From assembly GCA_963691885.1 (NCBI GenBank), contig OY829843.1, positions 3,720,001-3,784,000 of the forward strand: a stretch of 64,000 nucleotides of DNA. The letters are read 5' to 3'. Origin of the DNA: G963691885 sp963691885. GTDB taxonomy: Bacteria; Pseudomonadota; Alphaproteobacteria; UBA8366; Aestuariispiraceae. This document shows, piece after piece, positions 25,300 through 33,086 of this stretch. The notes beneath the pieces are model-generated. The model searched no databases, was not told where the DNA came from, and saw only the letters and a program-made list of their open reading frames with translations. The position numbers were made by a program, and so were the translations under genes. Numbering within the stretch: the stretch's first letter is position 1; the number at the start of each line of letters is the position of its first letter.

Positions 25300-25976
25300 C
25301 GTACACGCTTGGCTGCGATTTCAGAGAGGATCAGGCCTGTGAGCGCCAGGGCAATGGAGAGTACGACAAGTCTTGCTGCCGCTGCCTCACCATCGGGCGT
25401 TTGCAATGCGGAATAGATCGCAAGCGGGAGTGTCCTTGTCTCACCTGGGATATTGGAGACAAAGGTGATGATGGCACCAAATTCGCCCAGACTGGCGGCA
25501 AAGGCCGTAATCGCGCCAGCCAGAATGCCGGGGGCGGCCATCGGCAGGCTTATGGTCAAGAACCGGTCGAGTGGGGAGGCACCCAGTGTATTTGCAGCCG
25601 CCAGCAGGCCTGGATTGATCGCCTCCAGGGAAAGACGAATGGCGCGGACCTGAAACGGGAAAGTGACGATGCCTGCTGCAAGTGCGGCCCCTGTCCAACT
25701 GAAAACGAGGCGTATGCCAAATGTGTCATTCAGGAAGCCGCCGATCACACCACCGGTTCCAAATATCACCAAGAGGAGATAGCCCATGACCACCGGAGGC
25801 AGGATCAAGGGAAGATGTATAATTGCGTCAAGAAGGGTCTTTCCGGGAAAAGCGGGCTTGCTGAGGATATGGGCGGCCACCAGGGCAAAGGGGAGGGCAC
25901 CGATCACCGCGGTCACAGAGACTTTCAGGCTGAGCCACAGGGCCTCTGCCTCTTCAGCGGTCAGAAGATCCGTCAT
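25281..25976 (-). CDS. modB: Molybdate ABC transporter permease
   Basis: A 231-residue permease with five to six membrane helices. The EAA-type loop that contacts the ATPase is visible as 'LLAAANTLGASPLDRFLTISLPMAAPGI' (shortened; 'A..LGAS....F..I.LP' pattern). 'HLPLILPPVVMGYLLL' near the start is typical of ModB. Its start overlaps the modA stop by four bases (ATGA), and its end overlaps modC. Confidence 0.94.
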   Translation of the reverse strand: MTDLLTAEEAEALWLSLKVSVTAVIGALPFALVAAHILSKPAFPGKTLLDAIIHLPLILPPVVMGYLLLVIFGTGGVIGGFLNDTFGIRLVFSWTGAALAAGIVTFPFQVRAIRLSLEAINPGLLAAANTLGASPLDRFLTISLPMAAPGILAGAITAFAASLGEFGAIITFVSNIPGETRTLPLAIYSALQTPDGEAAAARLVVLSIALALTGLILSEIAAKRVRWMTGQ

Positions 25977-26773
25977 CTATTACTCTCGGGAACAGTAAAC
26001 CCGGCACGATCCAGGATCTCTCGCCCTTTTGGGGACTGCAGAACGGACAGAAAAGATGTCGCATGGTCGCTTTGACCGCCCTTTGTAATCGCGAAAGGAT
26101 AAAGAATTTCACTGTGGTCTCTTTCGTCAAAAAGTCCAATCAGGAATTCAGGCGGTAGAATTTGGGCATCACTTTGATAGACCACGGCCAAATTGGCCTC
26201 ACCGCGTTCGACCAGCACCAGTGCGCCCCGCACATTGTCGGTCAGGGCGAGCTGTCGTCTGCTTTCCTGCCAAATGTTGAGGCTTTGAAGTGCCTCTTTG
26301 CCATAAATTCCGGCGGGCACGTGATCCGGGTCGCCAATTGCCATCCACTTGCTGTCATCCCAATGAGAAAGGAATAATTTCTTTGTTACGGTTCCCGCAC
26401 TGGTCTGGTTGGTTGCGCCAGGCTTTCCGATCAAGGCCAATCGGTTTCCAATGACGTTTACTCTGCTGCCTGGCTGAACCAATCCCCGCTTTTCCAGGTA
26501 ATCCATCCATTGTGGATTGGCTGATAGAAAGACGTCCGCAGGCGCACCGGCTTCGATCTGTCGGGCAAGTGTAGAGGATGAGGCAAAAGATAACTGGACT
26601 GGGATGTTGGTCGTTTCCGTATAGATCTTGGCAATCTCGCTGATTGCATTGGTCAGGCTGGCTGCGGCGAACACGGTGAGTTCACCCTGTGCTTTGGCTG
26701 ATGTGTTAAAGACGATCAGGAATAGCAGCAAAAAACCGATCACGCGGTGCAATAGGGGCGGTGCGGACCGCAT
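25973..26773 (-). CDS. modA: Molybdate-binding periplasmic protein
   Basis: A 266-residue exported binding protein: signal peptide (core 'VIGFLLLFLIVFNTSAKA'), then 'ELTVFAAASLTNAISEIA', the ModA opening in which Ser and Ala main-chain groups hold the oxyanion, 'FASSSTLARQIEAGAPADVFLSAN' (second oxyanion loop) and 'VNVIGNRLALI'. It captures molybdate (or tungstate) and delivers it to ModBC. It is the first gene of the operon; the upstream region is shared with a divergent gene for an exported protein, and no clear ModE-type palindrome is visible there. Confidence 0.93.
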   Translation of the reverse strand: MRSAPPLLHRVIGFLLLFLIVFNTSAKAQGELTVFAAASLTNAISEIAKIYTETTNIPVQLSFASSSTLARQIEAGAPADVFLSANPQWMDYLEKRGLVQPGSRVNVIGNRLALIGKPGATNQTSAGTVTKKLFLSHWDDSKWMAIGDPDHVPAGIYGKEALQSLNIWQESRRQLALTDNVRGALVLVERGEANLAVVYQSDAQILPPEFLIGLFDERDHSEILYPFAITKGGQSDHATSFLSVLQSPKGREILDRAGFTVPESNR

Positions 26774-26913
26774 GGCAAAATATCTCCAAGACTATTGTGA
26801 TATAGGTAGCGGCTTCCCCTCTGAAGTTCAACGATCCATCGGTTGCTTGCTATTGCTGGGTTGCACAGAACATGATTGAGACGAAGGCTAATTTGGATAG
26901 GACAAACAAGTCG

Positions 26914-27411
26914 ATGCCGGCCGGGTTCCGATGCGTTTTGATCAGTGTATGTGTCTTGCTTGGCTTGCCCGGTTTGGCAGCGGCGGAAATGGCCCATAAC
27001 TGGGTTTACGGCAGCACAAATGCGTCGAAGGTCCTGAAAGTTGAGATCGACTGGTACAAATACAATGACTTCGGGCATCTGATTGCGGGCAGTGGCGGGT
27101 ACCTGCGGGTTCATCGCGGCCCGGATGAACTGGAAATCAGTATCAGTGCCGGTGGTGGAAGGGTTTGTTCAGAAACCCGCCAAAGGGCGGGTGTCATGGT
27201 CGCCTTTGAAACGGACGACCCCGTTCGAGAAGCGTGGGAGATCCTAGAGGACAGAGAGTCTTTTTCGCCCGTGGATGATGAAGTGTTCCTGACACGTTTA
27301 TTGACAGATCGCACTGTGGCGTTCGACCTGTCCGATGATTGCGGCTGGCCCTGGCGCGCTGAAATCTGGCTGCAGGAAGGGCATCATCTGTTGGAAAAGC
27401 TGCGCCGTTAG
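26914..27411 (+). CDS. Exported protein of unknown function
   Basis: About 165 residues from ATG 26914 (a longer form from 26872 is possible). It begins with a signal peptide (core 'CVLISVCVLLGLPGLAAAE') and continues as a small, probably periplasmic domain with strands rich in aromatic and charged residues ('EIDWYKYNDFGHL', 'ELEISISAGGGRV', 'CGWPWRAEIWL') and two Cys that could form a disulfide. I do not recognise the family. It is divergent from modA and convergent with the next gene; the 3' ends are 13 bases apart. Confidence 0.62.
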   Translation: MPAGFRCVLISVCVLLGLPGLAAAEMAHNWVYGSTNASKVLKVEIDWYKYNDFGHLIAGSGGYLRVHRGPDELEISISAGGGRVCSETRQRAGVMVAFETDDPVREAWEILEDRESFSPVDDEVFLTRLLTDRTVAFDLSDDCGWPWRAEIWLQEGHHLLEKLRR

Positions 27412-27424
27412 TCCGGTGACTTGA

Positions 27425-27889
27425 TTACCAGCCGTCCTCTTCCTCGTCGTCCAGATCATCGTCATCGTGATAGGGAAAAGCCTCTTCATCGTAGTAGGGC
27501 CACCTGAAGACGTGGTTGTTTGGCTCGTCCGATTCGATCTTGCCCGCCTTGTAATCTTCAAGGGCAACAATCGAAAGATAGGCCGCGTATTCCGTCGCAA
27601 GTTCAGCCAGCGGCTGACCCTTTTTCAGGATGTATTCCCGGCTATAGGCGATGCGCTGAATGGTACCCAGATGTTTGACGACAAAATCAGCAAGGTGCTT
27701 TGCAACAATTTCCTTTGGCAGAACGGTTGGAACCATCTCGCAACAGGCGGCCAGGATCATAAACATCCAGTGCCGGTTCCTCTCGAACTCTTCATGTTCT
27801 TCGATGAACTGGCCAAGATCTGTCAGATAGCCCGCCTGTTCGGCAGGAAGCCCATGGAGGGCAGATTTCAGAACTTGTTGATGGTTCAT
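27425..27889 (-). CDS. Protein of unknown function with acidic tail
   Basis: A 154-residue soluble protein with a mostly helical body ('LKSALHGLPAEQAGYLTDLGQFIEEHEEFERNRHW' in part) and a strongly acidic, aromatic C-terminus ('YYDEEAF', 'HDDDDLDDEEEDGW'). I do not recognise a domain. It has no signal peptide or membrane segment. The acidic tail might be a protein-interaction or disordered segment. It lies 36 bases downstream of the SHMT-like gene on the same strand and could be in its operon. Confidence 0.6.
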   Translation of the reverse strand: MNHQQVLKSALHGLPAEQAGYLTDLGQFIEEHEEFERNRHWMFMILAACCEMVPTVLPKEIVAKHLADFVVKHLGTIQRIAYSREYILKKGQPLAELATEYAAYLSIVALEDYKAGKIESDEPNNHVFRWPYYDEEAFPYHDDDDLDDEEEDGW

Positions 27890-27925
27890 TGATATGGCTC
27901 GGAAGATCTTTCGGGACTGTTTGAT

Positions 27926-29248
27926 CTATTCTGCATGCACAAAGTGAAGATTTTGGAAACGTTGTCGAAAAGACTTCAAGTCGGATGCAACCTTTTCCGG
28001 TTCATCGGTCAGGGCGCGATGAATGAATTCTGCGATCGCGTCCATATCCTCTACTTGCATGCCAAAACGCGCTGTCTCCGGCGTTCCGAAGCGCAAGCCG
28101 TTCATATCGCCCTCGACCGGGTCCAGCGGCAACCCGATGCCGCACGTCAATATGTTGGCCCGGCGAAGGCGGTTTGCCATGGTCTGCCCCCCGCCAAATT
28201 TATGCGCTTCCATCGCAAACTGGTTGGATTGGGTGGGACCTGTATCCTGGCCAAAGATGGGGAGTTGGCGATCTGACAGGGACTTGGCCAGGGCCGCTGC
28301 CGTCGCTTTCATCATCGCGCCGTAGTCCCGACCAAAGTCGCGCCAATCCAGCAAAGTGATGGCCAGCGCGGCGGATTTCGCCGCATCAAAGTTGGCTGTC
28401 AGGCCTGGGAAGGCGATTTTGTCCAGACGTTCTGCAAGTTCGGCTTCATTTGTAACGATTAATCCACCCGCCGGCCCGCCCAGGCTTTTATAGGTACTCA
28501 TGCCCATCAGATGCGCGCCTTCTTCCAGCGGCTGCTGCCACTCCTTTGCGGCGATCATGCCACACATATGGGCCGCATCGTATAGCAGCCAGGTCCCCAC
28601 CTCGTCACAAATGCTTCGGATCTCAGCCACCGGGTGGGGGGAGAGATTCAGGCTTCCCCCGATTGTGATCAGGCTTGGGGATGTTTTCTTCGCGAGGTCC
28701 CGCAAAGCATTCAGATCCACCGTATAATTGTCGGGGGCAACAGGCGCTTCGACAATGTTCAGCCCGAACAGGCCGGCAGCGCCTGCTTTGTGGTGGGTAA
28801 CATGGCCGCCAATCTGAGCAGGCGGCACGATAATCGTATCCCCCGGCTTCGTCGTCGCCATGAAGGCGTATAGGTTGGCCAGCGCGCCGGACCCGACCCT
28901 GATTTCGGCATATGTCGCGCCAAACACCTCTGCTGCCAGCTCTGCCGCGATCACTTCAATCCGTTCAATGGCTTCCAGACCCATTTCATATTTGGCGCCC
29001 GGATAACCAAGCGAAGGGCGGGAGCCGAGCCCTTTTGCCAGGGCAGCCTCGGCCCGCGGGTTCATCGTGTTCGTTGCGGGGTTCAGATTGATGCAGTCCT
29101 GTTCGTGGATCTGGCGGTTCCAGTCAGTCAAACGGTCAATCTCGTCCAGAATGGAATTTGCGTCCGATGCGCTGGTCCAGTTTGCAATTTCCTGGATCAA
29201 TGTTTCCGAGACTAGCGGGACCCAGTCGCGATGGTTCAAATTCGGCAT
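27926..29248 (-). CDS. Serine hydroxymethyltransferase-like PLP enzyme, probably not folate-dependent
   Basis: A 440-residue fold-type I PLP enzyme in the SHMT family. Family motifs line up: 'LGYPGAKYEMG' (for the YPG..Y segment), 'GSGALANLYAF', 'GGHVTHHKAG', Asp/His of 'LYDAAHMCGMIAA', and the PLP Lys of 'MSTYKSLGGPAGG'. In the N-terminal motif 'LIASENYxSPR', however, this protein reads 'LNPATNTMNPR': the catalytic Glu is Thr. That Glu takes part in folate-dependent one-carbon transfer, so this enzyme may instead be a folate-independent aldolase or transaldolase on beta-hydroxy amino acids. It is one base downstream of the Lrp-type regulator gene and divergent from the TauD/arginase cluster. 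2-Methylserine hydroxymethyltransferase is an alternative. Confidence 0.8.
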   Translation of the reverse strand: MPNLNHRDWVPLVSETLIQEIANWTSASDANSILDEIDRLTDWNRQIHEQDCINLNPATNTMNPRAEAALAKGLGSRPSLGYPGAKYEMGLEAIERIEVIAAELAAEVFGATYAEIRVGSGALANLYAFMATTKPGDTIIVPPAQIGGHVTHHKAGAAGLFGLNIVEAPVAPDNYTVDLNALRDLAKKTSPSLITIGGSLNLSPHPVAEIRSICDEVGTWLLYDAAHMCGMIAAKEWQQPLEEGAHLMGMSTYKSLGGPAGGLIVTNEAELAERLDKIAFPGLTANFDAAKSAALAITLLDWRDFGRDYGAMMKATAAALAKSLSDRQLPIFGQDTGPTQSNQFAMEAHKFGGGQTMANRLRRANILTCGIGLPLDPVEGDMNGLRFGTPETARFGMQVEDMDAIAEFIHRALTDEPEKVASDLKSFRQRFQNLHFVHAE

Positions 29249-29249
29249 G

Positions 29250-29672
29250 TCAGACTTTCTTTCTGGAGGCGAGAAGGATACTGGTTTCTGTCAACGCGAT
29301 CCCGTCGATATCCCGGATGCGGCGCAGGGTCTCGTCAAAGCTCTGAAGGTCGGGTGTCTCCAGCTCCGCGACAATGTCCCATCGACCATTTGTTGAGTAC
29401 AGGGTCCGAATTTCGGGAAAGCCCCGCAACCTTCGGAAAACCTGTTCGGCTGCCTGACCATCTACTTCGACCATCATAATGGCGCGGACGCCGGACTGAT
29501 CCGGATTGGCGGTTGTTATCGTGAAACCCTGAATAACACCAGAATCGAGAAGTTTCGTTATGCGCGCATTCACGGTCGCGCGGGACACGCCAAGTTCTTG
29601 CGCGATATTGGAAACGGCCATACGGGCATCGGTGCGGAGCAGCGAGATAAGACGTCGATCCAGTTGGTCCAT
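29250..29672 (-). CDS. Lrp/AsnC-family transcriptional regulator
   Basis: A 140-residue regulator: N-terminal winged helix with 'LDRRLISLLRTDARMAVSNIAQELGVSRATVNARITKL' in part (helix-turn-helix about 20-42), and a C-terminal ligand-binding RAM domain ('VRAIMMVEVDGQ', 'WDIVAELETPD', 'IDGIALTETSILL'). Such regulators sense amino acids. The open frame continues upstream, but the Lrp alignment starts at ATG 29672. Its 3' end is followed after one base by the SHMT-like gene, and it is divergent from the TauD-like gene with about 177 bases between. It is the most likely controller of both units. Confidence 0.92.
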   Translation of the reverse strand: MDQLDRRLISLLRTDARMAVSNIAQELGVSRATVNARITKLLDSGVIQGFTITTANPDQSGVRAIMMVEVDGQAAEQVFRRLRGFPEIRTLYSTNGRWDIVAELETPDLQSFDETLRRIRDIDGIALTETSILLASRKKV

Positions 29673-29849
29673 ATGGCGATCTGTTCCATCTTTTGAACAA
29701 AGCGAGAAGGTCAATTGCGCAAAGTGTAACGCCGGTTCCCGCAGTTGGACCAGTATCTTTGTTGCGGTAACAAGAATATTTCCTGGTGCCGGATTTCCAG
29801 CAATCGGATTTTCTTTATACTCGACCAAAAGATGACACTGGGGATGGGT

Positions 29850-30713
29850 ATGAGTGACGTAACATTTGAAGAATTGCATCCGGATTTCGGGGCACGGGTC
29901 CATGGATTGAAACTGGGGCCGGACATGTCACCTGACGCTGTCCAGGCAGTGCATCATGCGATTGATGAATACTCATTTCTCTGTTTCCCGGATCAGAACC
30001 TCACGGATGAAGACTTGCTGGCTTTCACCGCTCTGCTGGGGGAGCCGGAGATGGAGCATGTCACCCTCGGCTCGACGGGCAAGGCAACACCGTTTGGCAC
30101 GATCGGGAATGTAAACGACGATGGCACGAAACGAGGCAATGATCACGCCCGCACAAAATACCAGACCGGAAACAATCTTTGGCATTCTGACAGTTCGTTC
30201 AGAGAAACCCCCAGCTATGTAACCATAACCCAGGCGCAGGAAGTACCGGGCGAGGGGGGCGAAACCGAGTTTGTCAGCACAAGGGCGGCCTATGCCCGCC
30301 TTCCCGATGATATGAAGGAAAAGATCGAAGGGCTGGATGTCATCCATGACTACGTCTTCTCCAGAACACAAAAGGCACCGGTGGACTTTAACCATGCAGC
30401 CTCTTTGCCTCCCGTTCGCCATCCACTTGTCAGAACAAACCCCGGGAATGGCGAAAAGAACTACTATACAGGTTCTCATGTCCGGTCGGTCTGTGGCTGG
30501 GTCGGTATGGACAGTCGCGCCTTGATCGACGATTTGCTGGAACGGACCACCAGACCAGAAGACATTTATGCCCATGCCTGGCAACAGGGCGAGACAGTGA
30601 TCTGGGATAACCGCTGTCTCCTGCATCGCGGCGCTGGTTACGATGCGGATAAGTGGCGTCGTCGCCTGCGGCAAACCCGCGTCGTTGGGAAACATAGCGG
30701 CACTGTTCTGTGA
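29850..30713 (+). CDS. TauD/TfdA-family 2-oxoglutarate dioxygenase
   Basis: About 287 residues from ATG 29850; ATG 29844 two codons earlier is equally possible. The Fe(II) triad is His and Asp of 'NLWHSDSSFRETP' and His of 'CLLHRGAGYD'; the Arg-rich end 'WRRRLRQTRVVG' supplies the 2-oxoglutarate-binding Arg. N-terminal 'LHPDFGARVHGLKL' and 'YSFLCFPDQNLTDEDLLAF' are typical of TauD/TfdA. These enzymes hydroxylate aliphatic carbons, often of taurine, herbicides or amino acids. It begins a co-directional run with an aminotransferase, arginase and ornithine aminotransferase, so an amino acid or guanidino substrate is plausible. Confidence 0.9.
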   Translation: MSDVTFEELHPDFGARVHGLKLGPDMSPDAVQAVHHAIDEYSFLCFPDQNLTDEDLLAFTALLGEPEMEHVTLGSTGKATPFGTIGNVNDDGTKRGNDHARTKYQTGNNLWHSDSSFRETPSYVTITQAQEVPGEGGETEFVSTRAAYARLPDDMKEKIEGLDVIHDYVFSRTQKAPVDFNHAASLPPVRHPLVRTNPGNGEKNYYTGSHVRSVCGWVGMDSRALIDDLLERTTRPEDIYAHAWQQGETVIWDNRCLLHRGAGYDADKWRRRLRQTRVVGKHSGTVL

Positions 30714-30762
30714 CCGCAGTAAAATTTACCGATTAGAAAAACAATCTCTTCAGGGAGTAATC

Positions 30763-31986
30763 ATGTTCGATTTCAGCAGTTTCATGCGCGACGGCTTACC
30801 AAACCCGGCTGGCGCACGTTTCAAAGGGTTCCCGGCCTACAACTTCATTGGCGGCCATAATGATGCGGCATCCGTCCCTGTTGCGGATATGAATGCGGCG
30901 ATGAGCCGGGCCTTGCTGCGGGACGGGTCGGACCTGGCGACGTATGGCATGGCGACGGGTCCCCAAGGGTATGAACCGCTGAGAGGTGCCGTTGCTGATC
31001 TTATGAACCGGCGCGCCGGAACCGATTGCACGGCAGATGACATCCTGATCGTTTCCGGGTCACTGCAGGCGCTGGATCTGGTCAATGGGGCGCTGGCCGG
31101 ACCGGGCGATGTCGTGCTGGTTGAGGGGGCTTGTTATGGGGGCGCGCTCAGCCGTCTCAGGGCCTGCGGCGCTCGCTATATCGGCCTGGATCTGGACAGC
31201 GATGGCATTGTTGTTTCCCATCTGGAGGAAGTTTTAACCAACCTCAATGCGGAAGGGATCACACCGAAATTCCTCTACACCATACCTACAGTTCAGAACC
31301 CGTCCGGCTCTGTCATGCCAGAGGGGCGTCGCCGCGAAATCCTTGCTATTACCCAGCGGTTCGGGGTGCCGATATTTGAAGATGATTGTTATGCGGACCT
31401 GATTTGGGAGGGGGAGAGGCCACCTGCCTTCTACGCCCTGGATGACACGGGTTCGGTTATCTATTGCGGGTCGTTTTCCAAATCAATCGCACCGGCGATC
31501 CGGGTTGGGTTCATCATTGCGCCCTGGACCGTTCTGGCACAATTGCTGTCGCTAAAGACAGATGGCGGTACCGGCGCGCTGGAACAGATGATGCTGGCGG
31601 AATACCTGCCCGATCATTTTGACCGTCATGTGGAAACGCTCTCTGAAACCTTGCACAGCAAAGCAAAGACGATTGCAGATGCCCTGCGGGAAAATTTTGG
31701 CACCGCTGCGGAATTTGAAATGCCCAAAGGTGGCATCTTCATATGGGTCACGCTGCCGGAAGAGGTCGACTGTTCAAAACTCTATGCAGCCTCGAAGGCG
31801 GAGGGGGTGCATCTCAATCCCGGCGCTGAGTGGTCAGCAGACCCGGAATGGGGTCGTAATCGTATGCGTCTTTGTTTTGGCAACCCGACGGAACCGGTGA
31901 TCCGGGAGGGGGTCGCAAAGCTGGCGGAAATCTGTCACCGGGAATTCGGCGTTCCCCTCAGAAGTGGCAATATCCAGCGCGACTGA
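30763..31986 (+). CDS. LysN/MocR-like PLP aminotransferase
   Basis: A protein of about 407 residues, fold-type I PLP aminotransferase of the 2-aminoadipate aminotransferase (LysN/ARO8-like) group. Visible features: 'ATYGMATGPQGYEPLRGAVADLM', 'IVSGSLQALDLV', 'YTIPTVQNPSGSVM' (PLP ring Asn), Asp/Tyr of 'FEDDCYADL', the PLP Lys of 'CGSFSKSIAPAIRVGFI', and Arg of 'NRMRLCFGN' for the substrate carboxylate. It takes 2-aminoadipate, kynurenine, aromatic or branched substrates in known relatives. ATG 30763 follows a CAGGGAG ribosome-binding site, so the longer open frame overlapping the dioxygenase gene is rejected. No regulator domain is attached. Confidence 0.9.
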   Translation: MFDFSSFMRDGLPNPAGARFKGFPAYNFIGGHNDAASVPVADMNAAMSRALLRDGSDLATYGMATGPQGYEPLRGAVADLMNRRAGTDCTADDILIVSGSLQALDLVNGALAGPGDVVLVEGACYGGALSRLRACGARYIGLDLDSDGIVVSHLEEVLTNLNAEGITPKFLYTIPTVQNPSGSVMPEGRRREILAITQRFGVPIFEDDCYADLIWEGERPPAFYALDDTGSVIYCGSFSKSIAPAIRVGFIIAPWTVLAQLLSLKTDGGTGALEQMMLAEYLPDHFDRHVETLSETLHSKAKTIADALRENFGTAAEFEMPKGGIFIWVTLPEEVDCSKLYAASKAEGVHLNPGAEWSADPEWGRNRMRLCFGNPTEPVIREGVAKLAEICHREFGVPLRSGNIQRD

Positions 31987-32001
31987 CAAAACGCAGGTTT
32001 T

Positions 32002-32040
32002 TGATTAGCAAATTGATTAATCTGATTAGTATTTTGATCA
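32002..32040. promoter_or_regulatory. Four TGAT(T/C)A boxes upstream of arginase
   Basis: TGATTA occurs at 32002, 32014 and 32023, and TGATCA at 32035: start-to-start spacings of 12, 9 and 12 bases, all in one orientation and in an AT-rich setting. The regular, symmetric spacing about one helical turn apart suggests a cooperative operator, for example for the Lrp-type regulator encoded nearby. The function is inferred only from the pattern and from its position 73-111 bases before the arginase start. Confidence 0.5.
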
Positions 32041-32112
32041 ATTAATGCTCTATTTGATAACGCTGATGCTGGCTATCCTGTGCGACGTTAACGATCACGC
32101 AGGAGCCGCACC

Positions 32113-33063
32113 ATGTCTGCCACGAACCGCATGCCGAATATTCAAAAAGAGATCGCTCTAATAGGCGTTCCTCTTCAAACGGGGACCCATATGCGGGGCT
32201 GTGCCATGGGACCTGCGGCGCTGCGCTGTGCTGATCTGGCAGAAACACTGTCGGGGCTTGGCTTTACTGTCCGGGATACGGGCGATGTTGAAGTCGGTAA
32301 TTCGGGTGCTACCCCCTCGGAGGAAGTCAGCAGGCCTGTTGAAATGGCCGCCTGGACCCGGGCGATCGATGCGCGGGGTTTTGAGGTTCTATCCTCTGGC
32401 GCATTGCCGATCTTTATGGGCGGCGATCACAGCATGTCGATGGGTTCAATTAATGCGGTTGCCCGCTACGCACGCGATCAGGGCCGTGATCTGGTGGTTC
32501 TCTGGCTTGACGCCCATGCGGATTTTAACACCCCGGAATCAAGTCCGTCCGGCAATATGCACGGTATGCCTGTTGCGGCACTTTGCGGTGAAAGCGGCCT
32601 CGATTTCCTGTTTGACGGTATGGATCGGGTTGTTATGGACGGGCGCGATTTCAATCAGATCGGTATCCGCTCCATCGATCTGACTGAGCGCGAGCTGGTC
32701 CGAGACCGCGGCGTCAATGTTATGGATATGCGAACGGTTGATGAACATGGGATGTCCCGCCTGATCGCCCGCGTCCTAGAAGAGGTTGAAGCCCGCGATG
32801 CGATGCTCCATCTCAGCCTCGATGTTGATTTCCTTGACCCTTCTATTGCACCGGCGGTGGGCACAACGGTTCCAGGAGGCGCAACCTATCGGGAATCGCA
32901 TCTGATTATGGAAATGCTGTGCGATTCCGGCCGTGTAACATCTGTCGATCTGGCCGAGTTGAACCCGTTTCTGGATGAGAGGGGTCGGTCAGCATTGTTG
33001 CTGGTTGACCTGATTGGCAGCCTTTTCGGACGCAAGATCATCGATCAGCCGCACGCCACCTGA
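32113..33063 (+). CDS. rocF: Arginase
   Basis: A 316-residue ureohydrolase that splits L-arginine to ornithine and urea. The Mn-binding motifs are complete: 'GGDHSMSMGS', 'WLDAHADFNTPESSPSGNMHG' and 'SLDVDFLDPSIAPAVGT'. The 'SGNMHGMP' segment distinguishes arginases from agmatinases. An AGGAG ribosome-binding site precedes the ATG. The ornithine aminotransferase gene follows 23 bases later, forming the classic arginase route (arginine to ornithine to glutamate semialdehyde). Upstream lie the TGATTA boxes. Confidence 0.93.
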   Translation: MSATNRMPNIQKEIALIGVPLQTGTHMRGCAMGPAALRCADLAETLSGLGFTVRDTGDVEVGNSGATPSEEVSRPVEMAAWTRAIDARGFEVLSSGALPIFMGGDHSMSMGSINAVARYARDQGRDLVVLWLDAHADFNTPESSPSGNMHGMPVAALCGESGLDFLFDGMDRVVMDGRDFNQIGIRSIDLTERELVRDRGVNVMDMRTVDEHGMSRLIARVLEEVEARDAMLHLSLDVDFLDPSIAPAVGTTVPGGATYRESHLIMEMLCDSGRVTSVDLAELNPFLDERGRSALLLVDLIGSLFGRKIIDQPHAT

Positions 33064-33086
33064 CCCCGTTTCGAGGAGATTTACCA

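Noticed and set aside
26774..26871. ModE-type operator upstream of modA
   Set aside because: Only a partial half-site resembling CGCTAnnTATAT is visible; no second arm is found at the expected spacing.
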